From NCBI GenBank assembly GCA_964463145.1, contig CAYXBG010000016.1, positions 1 through 26,993 of the forward strand: a DNA stretch of 26,993 bases. The letters run 5' to 3'. The translations under genes and the position numbers were made by a program. Positions within the stretch are counted from its first letter, which is position 1, and each line of letters begins with the position of its first letter. A model generated the notes under the pieces. It saw only the letters and a list, made by a program, of their open reading frames with translations. It did not search any database and was not told where the DNA came from. Positions 16,090 through 23,281 of this stretch are shown here, piece by piece. This DNA is from CAYXBG01 sp964463145. GTDB taxonomy: Bacteria > Acidobacteriota > UBA6911 > RPQK01 > CBDAPI01.

Positions 16090-18270
16090 CTAGAAATATC
16101 TCCGGAAACCCGCAAACACCGAAAAGGGAGCTGTGCCATAACCTAGGTTATCCTGGTAGTTTGCATCCGTGACGTTCTCTATCCTGATGATGAAATCCAA
16201 CCCCTCCGCCAGTGTGTAAGAACACCGCAGATTCACTAGAGTGTAACCACTTAGCACCGTAGCTCCGTCAAGTTCTTCTCCATTTAGCAGTGTCCCCAGA
16301 GATACAGCTATCCTGTGCGTAGGCCTCCAGGCTAATTCAATCGTCAAACGGTTGTCAGGCTGATTTCCCGCTGCAGTCGTAGTTGAAACATTGAATGCAT
16401 CCAGATATGTATAACCAAAATCCAACCACAGGCTAGGATGCACCTGCATACCAGCGGCCAATTCCAATCCCCTGGTCTCGAAATTTTGGATATTGAGAAA
16501 TGTGAACTCCGCAAGGTCAAAGGCAATAAGATCGTCTACCTGTTGATCAAAATAGGTTAGACCCAACCGGAATCGATTCTCAGCAAATGTACGTTCCAAC
16601 CCCACATCCCAACCTCGACTGAATTCAGAAAATAAATTTCTGTTAAAACTCAACTCCGCGGCTGTCGGTGCACGAAATCCCTCCGAGTAACTCCCTCGCA
16701 ACATCAGATCCACCATCGGCACTTCAAGTGCACCCGCACCATTAAAAGTCGTTTTGGAACCGAAATCGGAGCTAGAGTCGTGCCTAATTCCCCCGTTTAT
16801 TGTCAGGCTTTCATGCGGATTGACCTGAAACAACCCATATCCACTCTTGGTTTCAATTCTTTGATTGCCCCCATATCCGATTTTGGTAACCGCTTCCTGG
16901 ATCTCATATTCCGCACCGAATACCATCGTCGTTCTCTCAACAGGACGGGCACTTCCCTGGTATTCATAGGAAATCCTCGTCCCCAGAGAATCGAAATTCG
17001 GGATTCCGTCTTTTGTATTCAACCAATCACTTCGGGAATAAGTAATTGAACCTCGATGATTTAAACGTCCCGAGATAGTATTTAACGTGGCAAACCCACC
17101 CAATGAAAGTTCCTTCGATTGGCTAACCTCCGTACCATCGACAGGCTGCGATAAAAAACCATCGAATTCATTCTCACTGCTCTGGTGACGGAATACCCCA
17201 CTCAGAGTCAATTTATCTAGCACTCGATATTTCCCTTTTCCTGAAAAATTCAGACTTTTCAGTCCATCATCCTCCATATTACCGTTGGCTTCTTCAGCGC
17301 TGGAAAAACCTCTAGTAGTTATCCCTCCCACAGTCATCCTGCCAGAGATATTTCGATTGCCTCCGCGAACTGTAGCCCCACCTTGTAAAGTTCTAAGAGA
17401 ACCCCCTTCCAAGAAACCCGAACCTTGTATTCCCTGACTACCTTCCTTGGTAATGATATTTACAACCCCACCAATCGCATCTGACCCATAGAGAGTGGAT
17501 TGAGCGCCACGTATCACCTCGATACGTTCAATGTCTCTTGTATCGAGCTTGGAGAAATCAAAGGCGTTACCGAATGTGGCAGGATTATTGAGCACAATAC
17601 CATCCTGTACCACTAAGGTCTGGTCGCTATCGAGACCCCGCATCGACACACTCGCAAGAGCACCATAACTCCCCGAGCGAGTAACTTGAACACCAGGAAC
17701 GGCCGACAACACATCGTAAACAAACCGCTGCTGACGCAGTTGCATTTCATCTGAGGTGATAACAGATACACTTCGCCCTTCAAATTTTATAGGCGTAGGG
17801 ATATGTGTCCCAGTAACAACCACAGTTTGATTGGCCAAATTGAGTACTAGATCATGGCGAGTTTCACCAACTACTGAAACCTCTGTGGAAATATCTTGGG
17901 CCCCTTTGAAATAGACTTCTAACAAATAGGTCGCATCATCTAAATCAGAAAAGACGTAGTAGCCATCTTTCGCCGAAACTGTTCTATATTGGTGACCGGA
18001 ATTGAGCTCGGTCAAAGTGAATTCAGCCCCGGAGAGTACTTCCCCTCGCAGGTTTGTAATTCTTCCCTTTAGGCTCCCAGTTAAGGTGGAGTCCGATAGA
18101 GCCGTCACAGTAAAAGTACTGGTGGCAATCCCAGCAAAAATCAAAAGTCGGACAGCCTGTTGAACGGCTAATCTAGTAGAGAAACGGGAAGTACTCGGAC
18201 ACACAAAACGAGCGGAAAAAGGTCTAGGGAAACGAAACGCAGTAAAAACCCTGCAGACAGAGAAAATCAT
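16090..18270 (-). CDS. TonB-dependent outer-membrane receptor, probable cobalamin transporter (BtuB-like)
   Basis: A 726-aa outer-membrane receptor. An unusually long basic N-region (about 40 residues) precedes the hydrophobic signal core VRLLIFAGIATSTFTVTALS. Residues about 65-148 form a carboxypeptidase-regulatory-like domain (LKGRITNLRGEVLSGAEFTLTE). A TonB-box-like QTVVVTG lies at 148-154. The plug spans about 164-276, with SVSMRGLDSDQTLVVQDGIVLN and IERIEVIRGAQSTLYGSDAIGGVVNIIT. The rest is a 22-strand-type barrel ending in Phe (FAGFRRYF), the barrel-assembly signal. AGGAGGG eight bases upstream fixes ATG 18270. The cobalamin riboswitch immediately upstream makes uptake of cobalamin or another corrinoid the best prediction, with repression when cobalamin is plentiful. 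Energy would come from TonB-ExbBD, not encoded here. Confidence 0.9.
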   Translation of the reverse strand: MIFSVCRVFTAFRFPRPFSARFVCPSTSRFSTRLAVQQAVRLLIFAGIATSTFTVTALSDSTLTGSLKGRITNLRGEVLSGAEFTLTELNSGHQYRTVSAKDGYYVFSDLDDATYLLEVYFKGAQDISTEVSVVGETRHDLVLNLANQTVVVTGTHIPTPIKFEGRSVSVITSDEMQLRQQRFVYDVLSAVPGVQVTRSGSYGALASVSMRGLDSDQTLVVQDGIVLNNPATFGNAFDFSKLDTRDIERIEVIRGAQSTLYGSDAIGGVVNIITKEGSQGIQGSGFLEGGSLRTLQGGATVRGGNRNISGRMTVGGITTRGFSSAEEANGNMEDDGLKSLNFSGKGKYRVLDKLTLSGVFRHQSSENEFDGFLSQPVDGTEVSQSKELSLGGFATLNTISGRLNHRGSITYSRSDWLNTKDGIPNFDSLGTRISYEYQGSARPVERTTMVFGAEYEIQEAVTKIGYGGNQRIETKSGYGLFQVNPHESLTINGGIRHDSSSDFGSKTTFNGAGALEVPMVDLMLRGSYSEGFRAPTAAELSFNRNLFSEFSRGWDVGLERTFAENRFRLGLTYFDQQVDDLIAFDLAEFTFLNIQNFETRGLELAAGMQVHPSLWLDFGYTYLDAFNVSTTTAAGNQPDNRLTIELAWRPTHRIAVSLGTLLNGEELDGATVLSGYTLVNLRCSYTLAEGLDFIIRIENVTDANYQDNLGYGTAPFSVFAGFRRYF

Positions 18271-18277
18271 CCAGTAT

Positions 18278-18301
18278 CCCTCCTAACCTCCACCTCGGAG
18301 G
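18278..18301 (-). promoter_or_regulatory. Expression platform: ribosome site and competing hairpin
   Basis: On the minus strand, CCTCC-GAGGT-GGAGG forms a short stem-loop (18287-18301), followed within a few bases by the ribosome site AGGAGGG (18278-18284). The CCTCC arm can pair either with its own GGAGG or with the ribosome site. This suggests the riboswitch acts on translation initiation, since no T-tract terminator lies between aptamer and ATG. Confidence 0.55.
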
Positions 18302-18310
18302 CAAATATGA

Positions 18311-18476
18311 AGGCACGCCGAACCGGTCTCCTGACTTACAGGCGAAAAACCTACTCTCCGCGTCTTCCCACCCAATATTAGGGCAGTGACATCAATGCAA
18401 ATTTCGTTCCTGCTTACAGTTGCGAGGGCAGTGTCGATTCAATCATCGAGCTTCCCGACATCCGTGCGTGTACCTT
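18311..18476 (-). promoter_or_regulatory. Cobalamin (adenosylcobalamin-type) riboswitch
   Basis: Read on the minus strand the conserved blocks occur in family order. CTGCCCTCGCAACTGTAAGC (18412-18431) is the core CGCAACTGTAA element. TGTCACTGCCC (near 18382-18392) and GGGTGGGAAGACG follow, and AAGTCAGGAGACCGG at 18321-18335 is the B12 box. Outer pairing GGTAC with GTGCC closes P1 at the two ends. The element ends about 40 bases before the start codon of the TonB receptor gene. Cobalamin binding is expected to shut off expression. Confidence 0.93.
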
Positions 18477-18488
18477 TGATACTGGAGC

Positions 18489-18517
18489 AGTCTCTATTAA
18501 CTATTCTTGGTTGTCAA
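18489..18517 (-). promoter_or_regulatory. Putative promoter of the riboswitch-controlled receptor gene
   Basis: On the minus strand TTGACA (18517-18512) is followed after 17 bases by GAGACT (18494-18489), a poor -10 with three of six matches. The predicted start near 18482 lies just before the P1 strand of the riboswitch, which is the expected geometry. Confidence 0.45.
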
Positions 18518-18763
18518 GCACCTATATCCAGATATTAATGTATCCAATTAATGATGTTGAAAACCTGACTGATCTGCCCTCTAACTTTCGAGAAATTGCA
18601 AGACGGAACAGATGAGATGTGGCTTTGGACAGACCATCTCGTTGACACAAGTTTCTAAGGCAACCTATGATCATATATTCCAGATGGATCCTGTCTACTA
18701 AATAGGGCGACAGACCTCAACCCGCTATGAAGCGAGCACACCATACTTGAAAAAACATTAAGA
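18518..18763. other. Intergenic region between the receptor and importer promoters
   Basis: Together with the riboswitch and both promoters this completes the nearly 500-bp divergent spacer. Apart from the importer promoter at 18642-18671 I see no gene, RNA or repeat here. The short minus-strand frame at 18655-18891 is a shadow over the importer start. Confidence 0.5.
18642..18671 (+). promoter_or_regulatory. Sigma-70 promoter for the ABC importer operon
   Basis: TTGACA (18642-18647, six of six) and TATGAT (18666-18671, five of six) are separated by 18 bases. Transcription would start near 18678, leaving a leader of about 85 nt. The spacer length and -35 match the promoter before the DinB gene. 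This is the best vegetative promoter match I found in the window. Confidence 0.7.
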
Positions 18764-20815
18764 ATGAAAATTTCCAAGAAGCTACTAGGGACATTAGTTT
18801 TCGGGGCCATAGTCCTCCTTCTAAGCTGTTCATCCGAAGACAAGTTTATCTCAATCGGTTTCTTTGGGCCGCTGACTGGGAATACAGCCACCGCAGGTCA
18901 GGCTCTACGAAATGGGGCTTTAATTGCGACCCAGGAAATCAACTCAGAAGGAGGATTACTGGACCGACCAATCCGCCTCATCGAATACGATGACCGTTCC
19001 TCACCTGAACAGGCAGCCCGAGTCGCAACAAAGCTAGTATTGGAAGATGAAGTAACTGCAATTGTCGGATCTCTTCATAGCGGAAACATCCTAGCTGCCG
19101 CTCCAATCCTGGAACTTTCGGAGACACCGACCGTGGGATCCGGAACCTCTCCCAGCTGGCTTCAACAAGGATACAAGTATCTATTTCGGTCATTGGGAAA
19201 CAGTCGTCTTTCGGTCACACAGCTAGCCGACTATGCAGCAAGTGTTCAAATGCAGCGAATAGCTATCATGTTCGGAAATGATGAGTACGGAACCACTGGA
19301 GCCAAAGATTTCGAAGCGCGAGCACTTAACAACGGACTAAAAATCGTCGCTCGAGAATCATTTATGCACGGTGACCGAGATTTCACAGGACAGTACGCAC
19401 GCATTCTCGGACAACAACCAGACGGAGTTCTTCTATGGGGACTGGGTGACGACCTGGGTTCTTTAATTAGACAGTTACGTCAGTCTGGATACGCGGGCCC
19501 GGTCCTAGGCTCCGAAGGATTTACCATGAGACAGGTACTCGATGTAGCTGGGAGTACGACGAATGGAGTGGTTCTGGCTGCACAATACCTGATTCCAGAG
19601 ACTACCGAGGCCGCCTCGTCTGAAATTATGCGTAATTTCCTGGAAAGATATCACGAAAATTTCGGCTCCATGCCGGCATCCGATAACGCTTTCCGTGGTT
19701 ACGATGCAGTGAAAATTATAGCAGAAGGCATCAGGCGGGCCGGGTCTCTCAATAGAGCAGCTATCCGCAACGCTATTCAAGATACAGAAAATCTTCAGGG
19801 CATCGCCGGCGACTTCACATTCAAAGGACACACAGGCGAAGGAATCCATGAAATGCAAATCTACCACGTGCAGGATGGAAAATACTTGGAGACAGCTCCT
19901 GAGCGAAGCAGCAGAAATGCAGCTAAGGAACCTGTAGGTGGAATTCCCTTTCTACAGCTGCTGATCGGAGGACTACTCCTAGGATCTCTCTACGCTCTCA
20001 TAGCACTTGGATATAGCTTGATCTACAGTGCTTCAGGGCTAATGACCTTCGTACAAGGTGAGTACTTTATGTTAGGTGCCTTTATCTCTTACACGCTTTT
20101 TGTACTCCTAGCCTGGCCTTTTTTGGTGACCTTCATAGTAACTGTTCTCCTTATGATGCTCTTGGGCATGCTGACGGAGAGACTTATAATCGGGCCACTT
20201 TTAACCCGTGGGAGTCGTGTAATACATATCGTATTGGTAACTATAGGCCTATCAATCTTTCTCAGAAACTTTGCAATGTTGGCTTGGGGAACAGAAGTAT
20301 ACAACTTCCCAAGTGTCTTCGGTGACCAACCCTTTCGCATCGGGACAATAACTCTCATCCCACAGAATTTATGGATCGTCTTCGTCTCTGTTCTGTCTAT
20401 GCTGGTCCTTCATACTTTTCTGCAGAGGACGAAATTAGGATTGGCTATGCGGGCGGCCGCACAAGATAAAACTGGCGCAGCTACCTTAGGCATCAACGTG
20501 CCTTTTACTGTCGCTCTGACTTGGGGTATATCAGCTAGTCTTGCCGGTGCAGGCGGCATGCTCGTCGCTCCAATCTATGGCGTATCAGCATCGATGGGGC
20601 TGCTGGTTGGCCTAAAGGGATTTGCTGCAGCCGTTGTAGGGGGATACGGATCAATGGCTGGAGCCATTTTGGGTGGCCTGTTCCTTGGACTAGTAGAAAC
20701 CTTCGCAGCAGGCTATATCAGCTCTACCTCAAAGGATATCGTAATCTTCGGAGTACTACTTCTAGTACTCTTCTTTCTTCCTCGTGGATTTCTAAGGGTC
20801 CCAATTCTTGAATAG
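18764..20815 (+). CDS. Fused substrate-binding protein and LivH-type permease of a branched-chain/amide ABC importer
   Basis: One uninterrupted 683-aa frame with two complete modules. Residues 1-22 are a lipoprotein signal (VLLLSC, Cys22, Ser at +2). Residues about 28-376 are a type I periplasmic binding protein of the LivJ/leucine-binding class: ISIGFFGPLTGNTATAGQALRNGALIATQEIN, VGSLHSGNILAAAPI, VGSGTSPSWL, YRFRSLGN-like FRSLGN, AYRGYDAV-like FRGYDAVKII. A short polar linker (377-393) joins residues about 394-683, a whole LivH permease: LLGSLYALIALGYSLIYSASGLMTFVQGEYFMLGAF, the coupling loop RTKLGLAMRAAAQDKTGAATLGIN (555-578) and VVGGYGSMAGAILGGLFLG. Both modules are near normal length. The start ATG has a weak ribosome site. 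It heads an operon with livM, livG and livF. No separate binding-protein or livH gene is present here. The ligand is probably an amino acid or amide, unproven. Confidence 0.92.
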   Translation: MKISKKLLGTLVFGAIVLLLSCSSEDKFISIGFFGPLTGNTATAGQALRNGALIATQEINSEGGLLDRPIRLIEYDDRSSPEQAARVATKLVLEDEVTAIVGSLHSGNILAAAPILELSETPTVGSGTSPSWLQQGYKYLFRSLGNSRLSVTQLADYAASVQMQRIAIMFGNDEYGTTGAKDFEARALNNGLKIVARESFMHGDRDFTGQYARILGQQPDGVLLWGLGDDLGSLIRQLRQSGYAGPVLGSEGFTMRQVLDVAGSTTNGVVLAAQYLIPETTEAASSEIMRNFLERYHENFGSMPASDNAFRGYDAVKIIAEGIRRAGSLNRAAIRNAIQDTENLQGIAGDFTFKGHTGEGIHEMQIYHVQDGKYLETAPERSSRNAAKEPVGGIPFLQLLIGGLLLGSLYALIALGYSLIYSASGLMTFVQGEYFMLGAFISYTLFVLLAWPFLVTFIVTVLLMMLLGMLTERLIIGPLLTRGSRVIHIVLVTIGLSIFLRNFAMLAWGTEVYNFPSVFGDQPFRIGTITLIPQNLWIVFVSVLSMLVLHTFLQRTKLGLAMRAAAQDKTGAATLGINVPFTVALTWGISASLAGAGGMLVAPIYGVSASMGLLVGLKGFAAAVVGGYGSMAGAILGGLFLGLVETFAAGYISSTSKDIVIFGVLLLVLFFLPRGFLRVPILE

Positions 20816-20827
20816 CTAAAACCCCCA

Positions 20828-21781
20828 ATGTCAATACTCAAAACAAGATCTCGTTTTCTCCTGGCCAGCGCGTTCGCTCTCGCAATACTTCCCCTCGTAA
20901 TAGGACGGGAGAATTATCTTCTCTTTCCTCTATCTCTGGTAGGCATATACATCGTTGTTAATTCAGGCCTTGATGTGGTCTACGGATACTGTGGTCAGAT
21001 TTCGATCGGCCAAGCTGGTTTCTATGCTATTGGAGCCTATGGATCGGCCTTGATGAGCCTACACCTAGAAATCCCAGTGTTCGTTAGCATTCCAACTGCA
21101 GCCTTACTAGCAAGCTTGGCAGGTACCCTGATTGCAATCCCCTCAGTGAAGCTCGAACACCATTTTCTCGCCATGGTAACTATAGGCTTCGGGGAAATCG
21201 TAAGGCTGATCTTAACGAACGGTGGGGGGTTCACTGGTGGGCCGGATGGAATCCGAGCTATACCTTCCTTGAAAATCGGCCCCTGGAATTTCGAGACTAA
21301 TACGTCTTACTTTTACCTTGTTTGGGGAATAGTTCTTCTAGTGTTGATTATTAAGCAACGCCTCGTGGTGTCTCGTGTTGGCCGTGCTTTCATCGCGATT
21401 CGAGAAAACCCTCTAGCTAGCCAGTCTTTTGGAATAAACAATGCATTCTACAAAGTCCTAGCTTTCACTATAGGAGCTTTTTTTGCCGGCTTGGGTGGTG
21501 CACTCTACGCCCATTTGATCCGTTTTATTAGCCCGGAATCTTTTTCTCTCGAGCAGTCAGTATCGTTCTTGACAATGGTACTCTTAGGAGGTGCTGGATC
21601 TCTCCTAGGACCCGTCTTCGGAACAACGATTGTCTTTTTTTTATTCGAGTATTTACAGGTTTTCGGACAAGCTCAAATGGCCATCTACGGCCTGATGATA
21701 ATCTGTGTACTCTTTTTCATGCCGAGAGGACTTATAGGTAAGCTACGTGAGTACTTCCCCAACCTAAGGAGATTTATTTAA
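20828..21781 (+). CDS. livM: Branched-chain amino acid ABC transporter permease, LivM type
   Basis: A 317-aa inner-membrane permease expected to pair with the LivH module of the preceding fused protein. The conserved LivM segment GYCGQISIGQAGFYAIGAYGSAL spans 53-75, TGGPDGI is at 136-142 and the cytoplasmic coupling loop SRVGRAFIAIRENPLASQSFGIN is at 182-204. Later GAFFAGLGGALYA, LLGGAGSLLGPVFG and FMPRGLIG match the family. It starts 12 bases after the fused gene without a clear ribosome site, consistent with translational coupling. The symbol marks the family; ligand specificity is set by the binding domain and could be an amide, urea or another amino acid. Confidence 0.93.
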   Translation: MSILKTRSRFLLASAFALAILPLVIGRENYLLFPLSLVGIYIVVNSGLDVVYGYCGQISIGQAGFYAIGAYGSALMSLHLEIPVFVSIPTAALLASLAGTLIAIPSVKLEHHFLAMVTIGFGEIVRLILTNGGGFTGGPDGIRAIPSLKIGPWNFETNTSYFYLVWGIVLLVLIIKQRLVVSRVGRAFIAIRENPLASQSFGINNAFYKVLAFTIGAFFAGLGGALYAHLIRFISPESFSLEQSVSFLTMVLLGGAGSLLGPVFGTTIVFFLFEYLQVFGQAQMAIYGLMIICVLFFMPRGLIGKLREYFPNLRRFI

Positions 21782-21793
21782 CTTTTCGGTGCA

Positions 21794-22579
21794 ATGAGCA
21801 TTCTCAAATCAATCGACCTTACAAAATGCTTTGGAGGACTGACCGCCCTCGACAATTGCAATATGGAGATTGCCGAGTGTTCAATACACGGATTGATAGG
21901 CCCTAATGGAGCAGGTAAGACAACTTTCTTCAACACCATTAGTGGTTTACTTGCGCCAAGTCGAGGGGAAGTTTTCTTCGAAGGGAAACCCATCCAAGGT
22001 CTTTTGCCTCACGTAGTCCACAAGTTCGGCATCGCCAGAACTTTTCAATTGGTCAGCATTTTCCGAGAAATGACTGTACTCGAGAACGTCCTCATTGGGA
22101 TGCATACCCGAACCAAGACAGGTGTTTTTGGAGCCTTGTGTAGGACAGCTGCAGTTCGCCTCGAAGAGGCGCAAGCACTCTCCATAGCATATGAAAATTT
22201 AAGTCTGGTCCTGCCCAATCTCGAGGAACCAAGGATCCTCCTCCCTGCAAAGCATCTATCTCATGGGGAGCAGCGTCTACTAGAGATAGCTCGTGCCCTG
22301 GCCAGTCGCCCCAAACTTCTTCTTCTTGACGAACCAGGAGCCGGTCTCAATCCCTCCGAAAAAAACCGGCTAAAGGATCTTATCGTTCAAATTCGAGACA
22401 TGGGCATCACCGTAGTATTTGTAGAGCACGACATGCCGCTGGCCATGGCTCTGGCAGACCGCCTGACTGTCCTTGACCAAGGAGCTGTTATCGCGGAAGG
22501 GTATCCTAAAGAGATTCAGGGTAACTCTCGCGTCTTGGAGGCGTATCTAGGGAGCCCAAAAGACCATGCTAAAGCTTAA
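21794..22579 (+). CDS. livG: ABC transporter ATP-binding protein, LivG type
   Basis: A 261-aa cytoplasmic ATPase subunit. Walker A GPNGAGKTT is at 36-44, the Q-loop Gln at 85 (ARTFQLVSIF), the signature LSHGEQ at 155-160, Walker B LLLLDEP at 175-181 and the switch His at 212 (VEHDMPLAMALADR). The C-terminal AEGYPKEI...VLEAYLG is the LivG-type ending that distinguishes it from LivF. It starts 12 bases after livM; a purine-rich AAGGAG lies inside the livM end but is farther away than usual. It would form a heterodimer with LivF to drive import. Confidence 0.95.
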   Translation: MSILKSIDLTKCFGGLTALDNCNMEIAECSIHGLIGPNGAGKTTFFNTISGLLAPSRGEVFFEGKPIQGLLPHVVHKFGIARTFQLVSIFREMTVLENVLIGMHTRTKTGVFGALCRTAAVRLEEAQALSIAYENLSLVLPNLEEPRILLPAKHLSHGEQRLLEIARALASRPKLLLLDEPGAGLNPSEKNRLKDLIVQIRDMGITVVFVEHDMPLAMALADRLTVLDQGAVIAEGYPKEIQGNSRVLEAYLGSPKDHAKA

Positions 22580-23279
22580 AAATATCCATCTGGACTATAC
22601 AGGGGTTGAGGTTCTCAAAGGTATTAACCTAGAAGTCGAAAAAGGCGAGGTTGTCGCTCTCATTGGCGCTAATGGAGCCGGAAAGACAACAACATTGCGA
22701 TGCATTTCAGGTTTTCTCCGAGCCCGCAAAGGTGAGATTTTATTCCAGGGACAGAATATTCAATGTAAACCCCCTCATCTGATCGCCAGCTATGGCATCT
22801 CTCATGTGTTAGAGGGCCGACATCTTTTCAGTCACTTGAGCGTCTCGGACAACCTATACATGGGGGCTTATTTGCAGAGTAATACGGCTGAAATTGCTCG
22901 CAACCTCGAAGAAATCTTTCACCTCTTCCCAAGATTATACGAGAGAAAAGAACAAACTGCTGGAACACTAAGTGGAGGAGAACAACAAATGGTAGCCTTG
23001 GGACGAGCACTCATGGGCAGGCCAGAGCTTCTACTCCTCGATGAACCTTCTGTTGGATTGGCTCCCATTGTTGTCGAACAGATCTTTTCTGTGATCCAGG
23101 AAATCGCCGCAACTGGGTGTACAATTCTGCTCGTTGAACAAAACGCTCACCTTGCGCTCGGGATCGCGGATCGTGGATATGTCATAGAGTTGGGAGAAAT
23201 TGTTCTTACCAATACAGGAAGTCATCTCCTGAAAAGTAAGGCCGTCCAAAAAATCTATCTTGGAGACAATAGGGGCTAG
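22566..23279 (+). CDS. livF: ABC transporter ATP-binding protein, LivF type
   Basis: A 237-aa ATPase subunit, the partner of LivG. Walker A GANGAGKTT is at 34-42, signature LSGGEQ at 135-140 and Walker B LLLLDEP at 155-161. The switch region reads LLVEQNAHLALGIADRGYV, with EQN instead of EH, which is normal for LivF. VLEGRHLFSHLSVSDNLYMGAY is also a LivF hallmark. The gene overlaps livG by 14 bases, so the two are translationally coupled. Its stop is two bases from the convergent radical SAM gene stop, leaving no room for an intergenic terminator. Confidence 0.95.
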   Translation: MLKLKNIHLDYTGVEVLKGINLEVEKGEVVALIGANGAGKTTTLRCISGFLRARKGEILFQGQNIQCKPPHLIASYGISHVLEGRHLFSHLSVSDNLYMGAYLQSNTAEIARNLEEIFHLFPRLYERKEQTAGTLSGGEQQMVALGRALMGRPELLLLDEPSVGLAPIVVEQIFSVIQEIAATGCTILLVEQNAHLALGIADRGYVIELGEIVLTNTGSHLLKSKAVQKIYLGDNRG

Positions 23280-23281
23280 CT

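Noticed and set aside
19883..19950. Frameshift or missed stop between binding protein and permease
   Set aside because: The reading frame is continuous with a sensible polar linker and both modules are complete, so I treat the fusion as real pending read-level checks.
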